A stretch of DNA of 64,000 nucleotides from Aplidium turbinatum (Eukaryota; Chordata; Ascidiacea; Aplousobranchia; Polyclinidae), in assembly GCA_918807975.1 (NCBI GenBank), contig OU964928.1:15645823-15709822 (forward strand). Reading direction: 5' to 3'. The notes under the pieces were generated by a model that was not told the DNA's origin, ran no database searches, and saw nothing but the letters and a program-made list of their open reading frames with translations. Shown piece after piece: positions 45,001 through 52,317 of this stretch. Position 1 is the stretch's first letter, and each line of letters opens with the position of its first letter. A program made the translations under genes and the position numbers.

Positions 45001-45796
45001 TTGGCATGGACTGTGTATAACTGTATAATAGGTCGCTATGTTAGTAACTAAATGCCATCATAGACTTTGTTTTATGCACTTTTGCTGTACTTTATAACTT
45101 CAGTCTTCAGACATTAATGTAATGGAATAAACAGTCTGAATTAGCCCTTTGTCTAATAGCATTGCCAATAACTTATTTTCCTGGAAAGTGGAAATAAGGT
45201 AAATCAAATTACTAATCTGAGAATTTGGAAAGGTATTGCTAAATATCTAGGTCTGGAACACACCTGCAATATATCAAAAACACAACAATGGTTCAGAGTC
45301 CAAGACAAACAAAAGAACTTTTGAAGCTATTACGTACAAAGCAAATATTGAATAAGTAAATAAGTAATAGTATGTTGCAACACCAAAAAGTAGTTCCTTG
45401 TTTTGAATTTGATGCTATTACATCACTCACAACTTCACTATCAGGTTACAGGAATAACCTAGTGTGAAACTAGTTTCTGTTAAATCCAATTGGCAATTAC
45501 GGTATGGTATTCAATACAAATTCAAAGATTGTGCTTTATTTTTGCAGGACTGCCATGTATTTAACAACTTGGTTATGATTTTGGACGCAACAGTACACAC
45601 ACCGTGAAAAAAACAATTACCGGTAGTGTAACAAATCAGCCTGCTGATGTTTCTTGACAATGATCATACAAATGTGTGAAATTATAAGCAACAATTCTAC
45701 ATAATTGTCATGTACCGGTATATTGTAATCCACAATCACTATTTAAAAAACTTAATTCGTACAAGCTAAAAAAAACTCACCTCCTGAAAATGCCAT
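15096..45796 (-). CDS. ZFC3H1: ZFC3H1 orthologue, 45 coding exons (PAXT nuclear RNA-decay scaffold)
   Basis: In animals ZFC3H1 links the MTR4 helicase to poly(A)-RNA-binding factors and feeds nuclear polyadenylated RNA to the exosome (established knowledge). Identity rests on the zinc-finger block (exons 25-26) and on C-terminal blocks that align with human as I recall it: FHNE/FHNR, YLWLIY, EAAL, IW-x-x-YLV, RLYHRALANLP/RLYQRALQKLP, LWHD/LWKD. All junctions are GT/AG and phase-consistent, 7,875 nt in total. Coding exons, 5' to 3': 45796-45781; 42228-42139; 40401-39762; 39100-38987; 38803-38646; 35734-35541; 35370-35194; 34577-34419; 34139-34033; 33835-33728; 33162-32871; 32649-32553; 30770-30208; 29772-29658; 29235-28316; 28134-27935; 27836-27650; 27389-27273; 27129-26979; 26579-26265; 26191-26111; 25905-25851; 25667-25531; 25168-25083; 24767-24634; 23881-23703; 23435-23320; 22994-22874; 22634-22439; 22233-22044; 21791-21695; 21491-21361; 21106-20958; 20617-20511; 20363-20231; 19701-19581; 19198-19051; 18848-18674; 18544-18416; 17822-17606; 17373-17273; 16804-16685; 15993-15954; 15748-15686; 15224-15096. 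Weakest points: the start of exon 11, the exon 26/27 junction and the donors of exons 16 and 41. The start is ATG in a CACCATGG context. Confidence 0.93.
16265..16562 (-). mobile_element. tRNA-derived SINE in ZFC3H1 intron 42
   Basis: The minus strand starts TCCGCCCCGTTAGCTCAG with an A box TTAGCTCAGTTGTTACG. A B box GGTTCGGCTCTC follows, then the body shared with the 9-kb copy. It lies between exons 42 and 43. A half copy of the palindromic MITE follows directly (16563-16615). Confidence 0.75.
17468..17563. repeat. Palindromic MITE copy in ZFC3H1 intron 40
   Basis: This is the clearest copy of the family. ATAGCAAATTAACCG-TTTTTTACATTGATTCAACG, a short centre, then CGTTGGATCAATGTAAAAG-CGGCTAATTTGCTAT, an almost perfect hairpin of about 40-bp arms. 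Confidence 0.75.
18592..18688. repeat. Tandem 31-bp repeat (x3) over the exon 38 splice donor
   Basis: Three copies of ACTTAGGAACAGGATCATAC-CAGTATCAACC lie head to tail. The third (18654-18688) is diverged and contains the true exon 38 end (ATACTG|GTAAGG at 18674). The other two copies carry ACTG|GTATGA, which is also a possible donor. Confidence 0.85.
19820..19880. repeat. Short palindromic MITE copy in ZFC3H1 intron 35
   Basis: TTTTTTACGTTTGCAGACGT followed by TGAATAAATGTTAAAAGGGAT is a deleted version of the palindromic MITE family. It lies between exons 35 and 36. Confidence 0.45.
24036..24300 (+). mobile_element. Short Penelope-type terminal relic with a hammerhead core
   Basis: The ends match the ends of the larger element at 40.4-41.8 kb: CAGACAAAACAAAGTAACTT, GCGGGTTTAGC; and GTTTTGTCTGTCTATGGTTC, TCTACCAAAGCTTT. 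The halves are mutually inverted. The flanks AATTTCTACTGA and AGTTTCTAGTGA are a 12-bp duplication with two mismatches. There is no coding part. It lies in ZFC3H1 intron 25. Confidence 0.75.
24188..24215 (+). ncRNA. Hammerhead ribozyme core in Penelope-type relic
   Basis: CTGATGAG, then a helix II hairpin GACAC-ACGTAC-GTGTC, then GAAA. That is the full hammerhead core order. Hammerhead motifs are known in the terminal repeats of Penelope-like elements (established). The opposite-strand copy in this relic has lost the CTGATGA box. Confidence 0.7.
24634..29772 (-). other. ZFC3H1: ZFC3H1 exons 14-25: second acidic/leucine motif, Lys-rich block, coiled coils
   Basis: Exon 14 repeats the motif as EDEDDEELRANLLKDLEQKR. 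Exon 15 (920 nt) starts with a strongly basic helix (KVKRALKYKRKRIRKK) and ends in low-complexity S/T/P sequence that includes VIIKYQLSSDEDD. Exons 16-17 and 19 form coiled coils (KLQRLRKEAADLKKKLKE; DLEKHEAKASEVVSKMKKR; ELEKEVLLRQTELL). Exons 20-24 are basic then mixed, and lead into the conserved pre-finger segment in exon 25. The order matches the vertebrate protein. Confidence 0.88.
25258..25322. repeat. Short palindromic MITE copy in ZFC3H1 intron 23
   Basis: TTTTTATTTGATTCAACACT, a short centre, then ATTGTATCAATGTACAAATG. A diverged member of the palindromic family between exons 23 and 24. Confidence 0.45.
30027..30110. repeat. Short inverted repeat in ZFC3H1 intron 13
   Basis: CGAACGTTTTCGGT near 30027 is mirrored by ACCGAAAACGTTGG near 30100, with about 60 bp between the arms. 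It could be a MITE or a retroelement tail. No target-site duplication was resolved. Confidence 0.4.
30931..32384. mobile_element. Harbinger-like DNA transposon (non-autonomous) in ZFC3H1 intron 12
   Basis: The termini are AGGTGCGTCTACACGAG and its complement GTGTAGACGCACCT. Subterminal words match (TTCTTGCTTAAGC / GCTTAAGCAAGAA). The flanking bases TTT/TTT (or TTTA) fit the 3-bp duplication of PIF/Harbinger. A 72-codon frame at 31188-31406 is not recognised. The element is itself interrupted by a piggyBac-type MITE. Confidence 0.7.
31497..32095. mobile_element. piggyBac-type MITE nested in the Harbinger-like element
   Basis: The ends are CCCTTAGAAGGTTGGG and CCCAACCTTCAAAGGG. They are flanked on both sides by TTAA (31493-31496 and 32096-32099). 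TTAA duplications with CCC...GGG ends are diagnostic of the piggyBac superfamily. No transposase is present. Confidence 0.8.
32390..32450. repeat. Short palindromic MITE copy in ZFC3H1 intron 12
   Basis: GCATCGTTTCAAAATCTAG, a short centre, then ATTGAAACGATGTAAAAAGA and a CTTTTGCTGCC tail, as in the other family copies. It abuts the right end of the Harbinger-like element. Confidence 0.4.
33093..33473. mobile_element. hAT-type MITE at the 5' edge of ZFC3H1 exon 11
   Basis: The ends are CAGGAGTCGTGGAGTCGG and CCCGACTCTACAGCCCTG. Subterminal GGAGTCGGAGTCG repeats are present, a signature of a widespread hAT MITE group. The flanks TTTAAAAT and CTTAAAAC agree at 6 of 8 bases, so it is an old insertion. 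If it is excised and one flank copy removed, the coding frame of exon 11 runs on to an acceptor TTCTTAG directly behind it. In its present state an acceptor inside the element (TATCCAG, exon start 33162) keeps frame. Confidence 0.7.
34256..34418 (-). mobile_element. SINE family S copy abutting the exon 8 donor
   Basis: The body words AAAGACACAGCCGCATGC, TCGCCCTTTGAGCG and GAAGCCAAGATTCGTGTC match the copies at 12.7 and 36.1 kb. The head side ends within about 15 nt of the exon 8 donor (GAG|GTCTGG at 34419). Reading frames through this region (34.23-34.74 kb) are SINE plus exon shadows. Confidence 0.7.
36046..36200 (-). mobile_element. SINE family S copy in ZFC3H1 intron 5
   Basis: The minus strand has GGCTGCTTACCGAGTGGTGA (A-box region), GAAAGGGCGCCGTCTCGAC (B-box region) and the shared body GCATGCGGCTATATCTTTGG. 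It lies just left of the 2.35-kb DNA transposon. Confidence 0.7.
36231..38582 (-). mobile_element. DNA transposon with decayed coding region in ZFC3H1 intron 5
   Basis: The ends are CAGGGGTCCCACTC and GAGTGGGACCCCTG, flanked by CAATTC on both sides (36225-36230, 38583-38588). The tips carry many ATTTTATGATTTTT repeats. Minus-strand reading frames (37.82-37.51, 37.07-36.80, 36.86-36.56 kb) resemble coiled, Lys/Glu-rich parts of transposase-like proteins common in invertebrate genomes (VALRMVEDELNRYDDE; VSEVKGARAKYMADLEQER). The frames are broken. The tips look hAT-like, but the flanking duplication is 6 bp as read, not 8. Confidence 0.65.
39175..39225. repeat. Half copy of the palindromic MITE in ZFC3H1 intron 3
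   Basis: GTCTACAGACGTTAAATCAA then TATAAAAAGAGCTGATTTGC: centre plus one arm of the family. Confidence 0.45.
40527..40554 (-). ncRNA. Hammerhead ribozyme core, left repeat of the Penelope-like element
   Basis: On the minus strand: CTGATGAG, helix II GACAC-ACGTAC-GTGTC, GAAA. It matches the right repeat in inverse orientation. Confidence 0.75.
40738..41376 (-). CDS. GIY-YIG endonuclease domain of a Penelope-like element (partial)
   Basis: A 212-codon open frame without an ATG at its first codon (TTG), so it is the C-terminal part of a longer polyprotein. The order of motifs fits the Penelope-like endonuclease: VVYKFSC, then QTYIGMSTRHLLTRAGEHL, then AIKEHIASCETC, then IKEH-like spacing to F-x-I-I-S-R-G-R-S-D and TKIMEALRIKRNNPFLNRQL. 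In the family this domain nicks target DNA. The frame reads open to its stop near 40738. Confidence 0.85.
   Translation of the reverse strand: MVCSDDQLFQKEIKKLKNMFYLNGYPFHFFNKVLNTFMADEPKDTPEEVDFSYFINIPYLGKDSTIFAKNLAKLIKKKFSCDIHPVYKTFKVHQYFQLKSPNPFALSSNVVYKFSCLRDANQTYIGMSTRHLLTRAGEHLNPNLTTKSAIKEHIASCETCTDNVSIDQFKIISRGRSDFQTKIMEALRIKRNNPFLNRQLFACGSSFLLCVF
41618..41645 (+). ncRNA. Hammerhead ribozyme core, right repeat of the Penelope-like element
   Basis: CTGATGAG, helix II GACAC-ACGTAC-GTGTC, GAAA, followed by ACGTTTGAG. The upstream TTTAATTC can pair imperfectly with GAGTTTA downstream as helix I, placing the scissile step near TTT|GAG. The core order is seen directly, whereas helices I and III are inferred. 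Confidence 0.75.
42559..43292. mobile_element. Non-autonomous hAT element in ZFC3H1 intron 1
   Basis: The ends are CAAAGGGTCTCAAAC and GTTTGAAACCCTTG. The flanks CTGTAGAC and CTGGAGAC form an 8-bp duplication with one mismatch. No transposase frame is present. Confidence 0.75.
43553..44820. mobile_element. hAT element, 1.27 kb, in ZFC3H1 intron 1
   Basis: The ends are CAGGGGTCACCAACC and GGTGACCCCTG, with subterminal GCGGGCC / GGCCCGC words. A perfect 8-bp duplication TTCTAGTG lies at 43545-43552 and 44821-44828. No intact transposase frame was recognised. Confidence 0.88.
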
Positions 45797-46262
45797 GGTG
45801 TGCTTCAACTCTGACTTGGTTTGTACTTTACTTGAACAAACATAAAATCAAGGTATGATTGTTTTCTTCAGAATCAAACATTGATATGTATACAACAGAA
45901 TACATCTGTTTACATCACATGTCTATGCAGAAAAGAGAAAATTATGAAAATTTGAGTTGATAGCTACAATGCTACATAATAATTAATGTGAAACACTTAT
46001 ATATACACTACAGTATGGTGAGTTTTTGAAAAGCCCTTATTCAATGTTCACTCAAACATAAACCTTTTTTTTTCTTTCATGTTCCCTTAAACAACAAAGA
46101 AAAACTACATATATTACTCCAAAACTCATAGTTTTTGCCACAAATTTAGTGGCTCATGTGTTTTGTCTGCAATTGTGATTCCAGGGGATATCAGTTAGAT
46201 ACAGACCAAAAACGCTTTTATTTAAAAACTTAAATTAAATTCGAAGCAAATGCATATTATCA

Positions 46263-46436
46263 CGGAATGGCCCGTTTCGGTGAGTCCGATTTGGTGAGTC
46301 CGATCCCTATTCAGTGATTTTTTGAATTTTTTTTTAAATTATTGGGTACCGTAGCCTAATCATCATTGCCGTTTTAGGATTAGGGATTAGGGGTTAGAAA
46401 CTCACCGAATCGGCCTCACCGAATAGTAGCAGACCC
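46263..46436. mobile_element. MITE with 9-bp duplication (family T), 174 bp
   Basis: The left end is CGGAATGGCCCGTTTCGGTG and the right end CACCGAATAGTAGCAGACCC, with repeated GGTGAGTCCGAT words. A perfect 9-bp duplication ATATTATCA lies at 46254-46262 and 46437-46445. The core contains TTAGGATTAGGGATTAGGGG. The sister copy at 60756-61144 is in the opposite orientation. A 9-bp duplication would fit Mutator-like or related groups. Confidence 0.85.
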
Positions 46437-46475
46437 ATATTATCAAATACTGTACAGCTGTTTGTTCCATATGAC

Positions 46476-47311
46476 CAGAGGTTAGTAGTAGTGCTCTACT
46501 TTTTTGGTAAAGATAGCGCGCTACTTTTTAGTTGGAGTAGCGGCGCTATTTTTTTCCAAAGTAGCAGTAGCGGGAGAGGCGCTACTTTTTTTCAGTCGCA
46601 CTCATGCTACTTTTTAATTTAAAGTAAAAAAATACTCGTTTTTTAGGCAACACTGGCATGGTCAAGCAGATATATGATCGGTTTGGTTGCAAAGTTTCGG
46701 TCTTTTGGGAATCTCGTTTTCTGGTGTGGAGCTGCGATCCTGCGATCAAGGTGACACTAACACCAGTCACAACTCTGAGGATGAATTTTTTGGTGTGTGG
46801 GGCTGTGGGCGCCATCCCGTGAAACGTCGGTGCAGAAGGAAACAACAATTGTGGACGCCTTTTTTTCGGACAGGAGCAAGTCCTTGAGCTTTTCGAATAC
46901 CGAGTTAAAACATCTGTTTATTAAACACAACACCCCCATTTCTTCCAGTGCTGCGGTGGAGAGACTTTTCTCTGTTGGAAAAGATGTGCTTAAGCCAAAG
47001 TGGGCAAGACTTAGTGACTCTTATTAATGCTCGTGTTTTTGAAAGATGCGTAACACTAAATTTTTCTTAGAATGTGTTTTCTATAATGACGTTAAAATGA
47101 CAGTGTAAACGAATGAGAACATTCGTTTTCAAGGTCATTTTTGTGTCACTAGGGACTTGAAGAGTGTTTTCTAGTGTCATTTTAGACAAAAGTAGTGGAA
47201 GAAGTAGCGGTAGCACACGCTACTTTTGTACTTTGGTAGCGCACGCTATTTTGGTTCTAGTAGCGATAGCGCGCTACTTTACAAGTAGCAGGTGCCCAGT
47301 GCCCACCTCTG
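46476..47311 (+). mobile_element. hAT element with C-terminal transposase remnant
   Basis: The ends are CAGAGGTTAGTAGTAGTGC and CAGTGCCCACCTCTG. A perfect 8-bp duplication CATATGAC lies at 46468-46475 and 47312-47319. The tips are dense in GTAGCGCGCTACTTTT repeats. Inside, around 46.90-47.03 kb, is a hAT dimerisation-domain remnant. Confidence 0.88.
46887..47027 (+). pseudogene. hAT transposase C-terminal (dimerisation) remnant
   Basis: The frame contains HNTPISSSAAVERLFSVGKD followed by VLKPKWARLSDSY. The S-S-A-A-V-E-R-L-F-S-V-G core and the following R-L-S-D are the hallmark of the hAT family C-terminal dimerisation region. The upstream catalytic part is not recognisable. Confidence 0.8.
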
Positions 47312-47603
47312 CATATGACTGAGTCAAATTTTCCTTTAAACTTGGAAACCTAGCTAAAGGAAATGACTGCTTCAAAGCACTACATTTTTGCTGTTAATAG
47401 CTACACAATACACATAGCTCTAGCCTACTGGTGTTTCGACCTCTTTTTAATTCCTTTACGTTTGTGGGTTTCTGTAGCTATTCTGCAGTGGCTACAAGCT
47501 TAACAGTTTGTCATTAATTTAAAGTTTTTAGTTGAAGCTGTAGGTTTTTTTGTTATTGAGCTTTCTTTTGGTGTAGACTTTTGCTTATTGTGCGACTCTG
47601 TGT

Positions 47604-48400
47604 CAGTGGCGGATTCAGAACGTAATTTATGGCTGGGCCTAGGAAATATCTTGGTAGGCCTTCAGCCTTACACTAATAATGCCATGGCGGGCCAGCATAG
47701 AAAAATTTAGTGCTACCGGAGCTTCTACACAAGGCGGAGTCTCCTAGGTTTCGAGTTAAAAACGTTGGCTATGTCACCATAATCCAAACTGTCAATGAGT
47801 TGTCTTTCAAAAGACAAAAGTGTCAAGTTGTTAAGGCATCCAGTCAGCATGATGATCTCAAGCGCGTTTGGATCTTGTTTGTTGCGGAGAAAAGTCTCTC
47901 AACGCTGCAGGACGAGGAAGGCAGTGTTATGATGGTCCTTAAAACACTGTTCATGTTTGGGAAAATGTCAGCAGGGCAGCTGTCCAGTACTTCCATTAAT
48001 GTAGGAAAGTTTTCCCGATCCATTTTTTGTCTGATGTGTTGAATGAATACAGCATGTTCAGCATCTGCGATCTAAATGCCATACAGTGCACACACACCAT
48101 TTAGAATGTTTTGTTTTTTTTTCGCCAAAAGTGGCAAATCTAGGTGCAAAAGAGGCCGCTGCTCTCATTAATCCATACGTGTCGTCCATAAAGCGGCAGT
48201 ATAACTTCGTTATCTGCATGTCAAGAATACAGTTCTACAGCACCCTTAAATCCTCATAATCCTAAAAAATTGACCACAAAAATACAGCAGCCTAACGATC
48301 ACTTCGGGTCAAAATTTAGTTAAAAAAAACAACGCTTCCGGGTAGTATCGATCTCATTCCCTCGGGAATACCAGCCCGAGTAATATCGTACGTGCCACTG
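47604..48400. mobile_element. Probable hAT-like repeat, about 800 bp
   Basis: The ends are CAGTGGCGGATTCAG and CGTGCCACTG. The flanks GACTCTGT and GACTCAGT agree at 7 of 8 bases if the ends are placed a few bases inward, so the exact ends are unsure. A 110-codon plus-strand frame (47710-48042) is not recognised. Confidence 0.45.
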
Positions 48401-48962
48401 ACTCAGTTGAATAAAATTGTGAAATTTAGAAGTTATATAGGCACTTTTTTCTTCTCCTCTCGTCTTTTGCTTTGAAAGCTCTAGAAAAAGAAAACGTGAT
48501 GACCGGTTAAATAGTGTTTCAGATTAAAAGACCGGAGCCGGTCAAATAGCCACTGCCTTTAACAAGTCCAATTAAATGTATTTTGTGTTAATCAAAGTTA
48601 CAAACTCTTATTCGAAAAATTGAGAAGTACTTTTTTTGTCTAACTCTAAGCAGAATAGCAGTACCAACTCTAACCAACTTAGTTAATTGCGACGGGTGTT
48701 AGAGAAACGATATTCTCCCGTCGTGAATTTTACCTTCTTGTTCTAGAGTCGTTCAGTCAGTTCTCTTTAGAAAGCCCCTCTGTCTCTAAGTATTTTTCAA
48801 TTCCCCGCTTATTTCATAATATAGTGCCTTTTTATCAGTACCGTAATATGAGGTAACTTTGGTCCACTTTTTTTTTTCTTGAATGCTATCACAGAATGCT
48901 TAATCTTTAAGAAGTGGAATTTTATTCCAAAACAAGGGCTTATGAACTGACACAAGTGCTAC

Positions 48963-49365
48963 CAGGGACGTGCAGTCAGGGGAGGCAGGTGAGGCAGTGC
49001 AACCTTAAAAATGCTTTTGATTGCTCTAAAAATTTGACAGGATTATTTTTTCAGGTATTGACACAATACAAGAGGGTGCCCCATTGAATTAAAAAAAATT
49101 TCAATTTATGAATCACCCTACTATTCAACGTGAATTACCGTAACAGCGTGCGTATCGCGTTGCTCGCTTTATCGCTACTTTTGGTATTATTACATCACAA
49201 CAAATCAAACAGTGCGGTCGTGATAGACTACTCTAGCATATTTTTCGCTTCTCGTTTTTCATGTTTGGTACAATTTTTTTTCGTAATAAACGTTCACAGC
49301 AATTGCCGAGACAATTTCAACTTTTGCCGTTTGGCTTCGGCAACGTTTTTGTAGGGGTTTGCAGT
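48963..49365. mobile_element. Left end of a DNA repeat (CAGGGACGTGC type)
   Basis: CAGGGACGTGCAGTCAGGGG followed by AGGCAGGTGAGGCAGTGC is a common DNA-transposon terminus. The matching right end was not found, probably because of the insertion at 49366. Confidence 0.4.
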
Positions 49366-49930
49366 GGGTGCAACCTAATTCGTACCTTGAACCATTTGTA
49401 CAGTCAGTTCGTACCCTAAAAAGATCGAGAAAATTTTTTTTAAAAAGCCGAAGTCGCTGATCGCAGTTTAATAGCACAAAGCCGAAGTCGCTGATTGGAG
49501 TTTCCCCAAACAATTTGAAACAAACTGGAGGGTTAGGGTTAGCGGATACTGCGGTTAGCGGAAACTGCGATCAGCGAGAGTTAGAGCATAGATTACTCTA
49601 TGGTTAGAGTTAGGGTAAGCGGAAACTGCGGTTAGCAGAAACTGCGGAAAAAATTTTGCGGAACCTGCGATCAACGAGGGCTAGGGTTAGAGCATAGATT
49701 ACTCTATGGTTAGAGTTAGCGGAAACTGCGGAAAAACGTTTGCGAAAAGTGCGATTAGCACACTTCGGTTTTGAGCTATTTTTTCTCTCGATCTTTTTAG
49801 GGGTAAAATTTTAAAATAATTGCGGAAACTGCGATCAGCGACTTCGGCTTTTTTTTGAATTTTTTTTTTGATCTTTTCAAGGTACGAACTGACGGTCCGA
49901 ACTGTTCATGGTACGAACTAGGTTGCATCT
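49366..49930. mobile_element. MITE with 9-bp duplication (family G), 565 bp
   Basis: The ends are GGGTGCAACCTAATTCGTAC and GTACGAACTAGGTTGCATCT. The flanks GTTTGCAGT and GCTTGCAGT match at 8 of 9 bases. The interior is made of repeats of GGAAACTGCGATCAGCGA with TTAGGGTTAG stretches. It is the same family as at 57497-59377 and 58249-58945. Confidence 0.8.
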
Positions 49931-50335
49931 GCTTGCAGTTACGAGTTATCGCACGATATTGAAATAAATATCGATATTGAAAAGATATCATATCGTATCG
50001 AAAATTCGATACATCGCCCAACACTATTCCCTGGCTCAACAGTCAACTGACACTTCTTCGCGGAGCTGTCTCATACCTTGTTCCACGCCGTCATTCTTGT
50101 TTGTTTGTTTGTTTTATCTTTATCCTGCATTGCGGGAAAGCGGACTTGAGCGCTATGCATCGGTGTACGGTGTACGCCCTCCGACGTACACCTGACCCAC
50201 GCTGCAGCCGACGGCAATGTTTGTTTCCGGTTGTCTACTCTACTTATGACTTAAATTTGGTACTACCCATTACTCGAAATCGATCACTGGGTAGAGGCAA
50301 TTATCGTAAAGTTTCTTGCCTAGAGAAACAACAGC

Positions 50336-50404
50336 AAGTGCGGGTGGCAGGAGTCGAACATGCAGGCTTTCGACTGTGAGCCCAACGCGCTAACCACTCG
50401 GCCT
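50336..50404 (-). repeat. tRNA-like SINE head fragment
   Basis: The minus strand reads GGCCGAGTGGTTAGCGCG, then TTGGGCTCACAGTCGAAAG, then a TTCGACTCCTGCC B-box region. It looks like a tRNA 5' part and T arm without a proper closing acceptor stem. Confidence 0.5.
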
Positions 50405-50816
50405 TGAAGATGGGAGAGAAGCACTTCGGACACCAATATGTTTAAAAAGGTTTTAAATTTACACAAACATCCTTTATACCGCATTAAACATATATTTGAC
50501 CACTGGCCAAAGTTACCCCAAAATGATGTGATTTAGTGGGGGAACTTTGGCCACCCATAGATTGCTTTTTAATGTAACGCAATCATAATATTGCTTATAT
50601 ATTATTAATAACACTTCTTTTAGGTTAAGAAAAATGCAAAAAATAACTTACCACACTGACTCAGTTTCACTGCAGAAGTGAAAGTAGACAGCTCAGAAAT
50701 TAGGCTTCAAATTTCGGAGCTGGTTTACAAGCTCCTCTTTGGTTAAAAAGGCGATGACGTCACGAAGGAGGTATCCACCAAAAAATAGTAGAAAAGTGGG
50801 GTGAAATCAGTCAATC

Positions 50817-51485
50817 ATGACGATAAAAAGCTTGCAAGTGTCCGCCTTTGGTAAATTAGTTGTGTTTTGCTTGTTTCTGCTTCAATTTTTACAATTGAAC
50901 CAACCCTGCAAAACAGAAAATCTCACCTATGCAAAGCAATGTAACACAGGCCCGAAAAATACCACATATCTCCTTAGAAAAGAGTTAAACTTGACCAAGT
51001 TTAACAATTTATCCGAAGAATACTTCTAAAGATACCAGCATTTATTCAAGAACATATCTCTGTCGTTTCTGCTTCGCTTTTTACAATTGAACCATTGCTG
51101 GAAAGCACAAGCTATCGTCTATCCAAATAAAGCTAAGCCAGGTCCTAGAAATTAAAAATATTTCCTAGATAAAGAGTCGAACTTGACCGAGTTTAACCAT
51201 TTATACGAAAAATTTCTTCAAAGATACCAGCATTTAATAAACGCTAATTTAAAGAACATATCTCTGTCTATTTACAAGCAAAAGTTGTGGTTGATAGCTT
51301 TTTCACAAAGCGAGCAACCGGGTTTCAAACACAAGCAAATAGCGCCCGATGACCCGATGACTCTATACAATACACGTATAACCACAGTCAGGAAAAACGT
51401 TGCAGCACCGGTAATAAACTGCCAAGGTTATGGTTTTAAAAACTTTAACGTCCTCATTTGTATTGATATTTTGCATCACGTATGA
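50817..51485 (+). other. Left-arm short reading frames, secretory-looking, unrecognised
   Basis: An ATG at 50817 opens a 70-codon frame: hydrophobic leader (KLVVFCLFLLQFLQL), then a polar part with NLT and NTT glycosylation sites, and a stop after NLSEEYF at 51029. A second, homologous unit follows at 51183-51485 (NLTEFNHLYEKFLQRYQHL, then IYKQKLWLIAFSQSEQPGF). The DNA of the two units is clearly related. I recognise no family. The repeat setting argues for a decaying duplicated sequence. Confidence 0.35.
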
Positions 51486-51669
51486 CCATCAAAACAACAG
51501 AAATTAACCTTCATAATTAAGAAATTGTGAATTTCTTTTAGAAGGAGCTTTTAGACCAGCGTTTCTCATGGAGGGCAAAATCGCCCCCCAGGGGGCGAAA
51601 ATATGGCGAGTCTGGCTCACCTTCATTTGGATAGACGATAGCTTCTGCTTTCCAGCAATGGTTCAATTG

Positions 51670-52317
51670 TTAAAATCGAAGCAGAAACAAGCAACTTACA
51701 ACTAATTTAATAAAGACACAAAATGATCGCAGACCGGGTGAGACTTGTATACTTGCTTCGATTCGGAAATGCAACGAGTCATCGGGCGCTATTTGCTTGT
51801 GTTTGAAGCCCGGTTGCTCGTTTTGTGAAAAAGCTGTCAACCTCAACTTTTGCTTGTAAATAGACAGAGATATGTTCTTTAAATTAGCGTTTATTAAATG
51901 CTCGTATCTTTGAAGGTATTTTTCGTATAAATGGCTAAACTCGGTCAAGTTCAACTCTTTACCTAGAAAATATTTTTAACTTCTAGGATCTGGCTTAGCT
52001 TTATTTGGATAGACGATAGCTTGTGCTTTCCAGCAATGGTTCAATTGTAAAAATCGAAGCAGAAACGACAGAGATATGTTCTTGATTAAATGCTGGTATC
52101 TTTAGAAGTATTCTTCGGATAAATAGTTAAACTTGGTCAAGTTTAACTCTTTTCTAAGGAGATATGTGGTATTTTTCGGGCCTGTGTTACATTGCTTTGC
52201 ATAGGTGAGATTTTCTGCTTTGCAGGGCTGGTTCAATTGTAAAAATTGAAGCAGAAACAAGCAAATCACAACTAATTTACTAAAGGCAGGCAAGACACAT
52301 ACTGTTGTAATGCTCAA
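51670..52317 (-). other. Right-arm short reading frames, mirror of the left arm
   Basis: The 52317-52102 frame (71 codons) repeats the leader plus NLTYAKQCNTGPKNTTYLL peptide, with only a few changes from the left arm. The 51954-51670 frame repeats NLTEFSHLYEKYLQRYEHL with QNEQPGFKHKQIAPDD. Conservation between the arms spans non-coding parts too, so it does not by itself show selection on protein. Confidence 0.35.

Larger units (their letters stand above)
39762..45796 (-). other. ZFC3H1: ZFC3H1 exons 1-3: basic, proline/arginine-rich N-terminus
   Basis: Exon 1 codes only 16 nt (ATG GCA TTT TCA GGA G). Exon 2 (90 nt) adds a small acidic segment. Exon 3 (640 nt) codes a low-complexity block rich in R, H, P, S and Y, with an RS-like patch RRSRSRSPP and a donor at AAG|GTCTCA. 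Human ZFC3H1 also begins with an acidic start and a long Arg/Ser/Gly-rich disordered region. Sequence conservation here is low, so membership rests on splice phase (1, 1, 2) and order. Confidence 0.8.
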
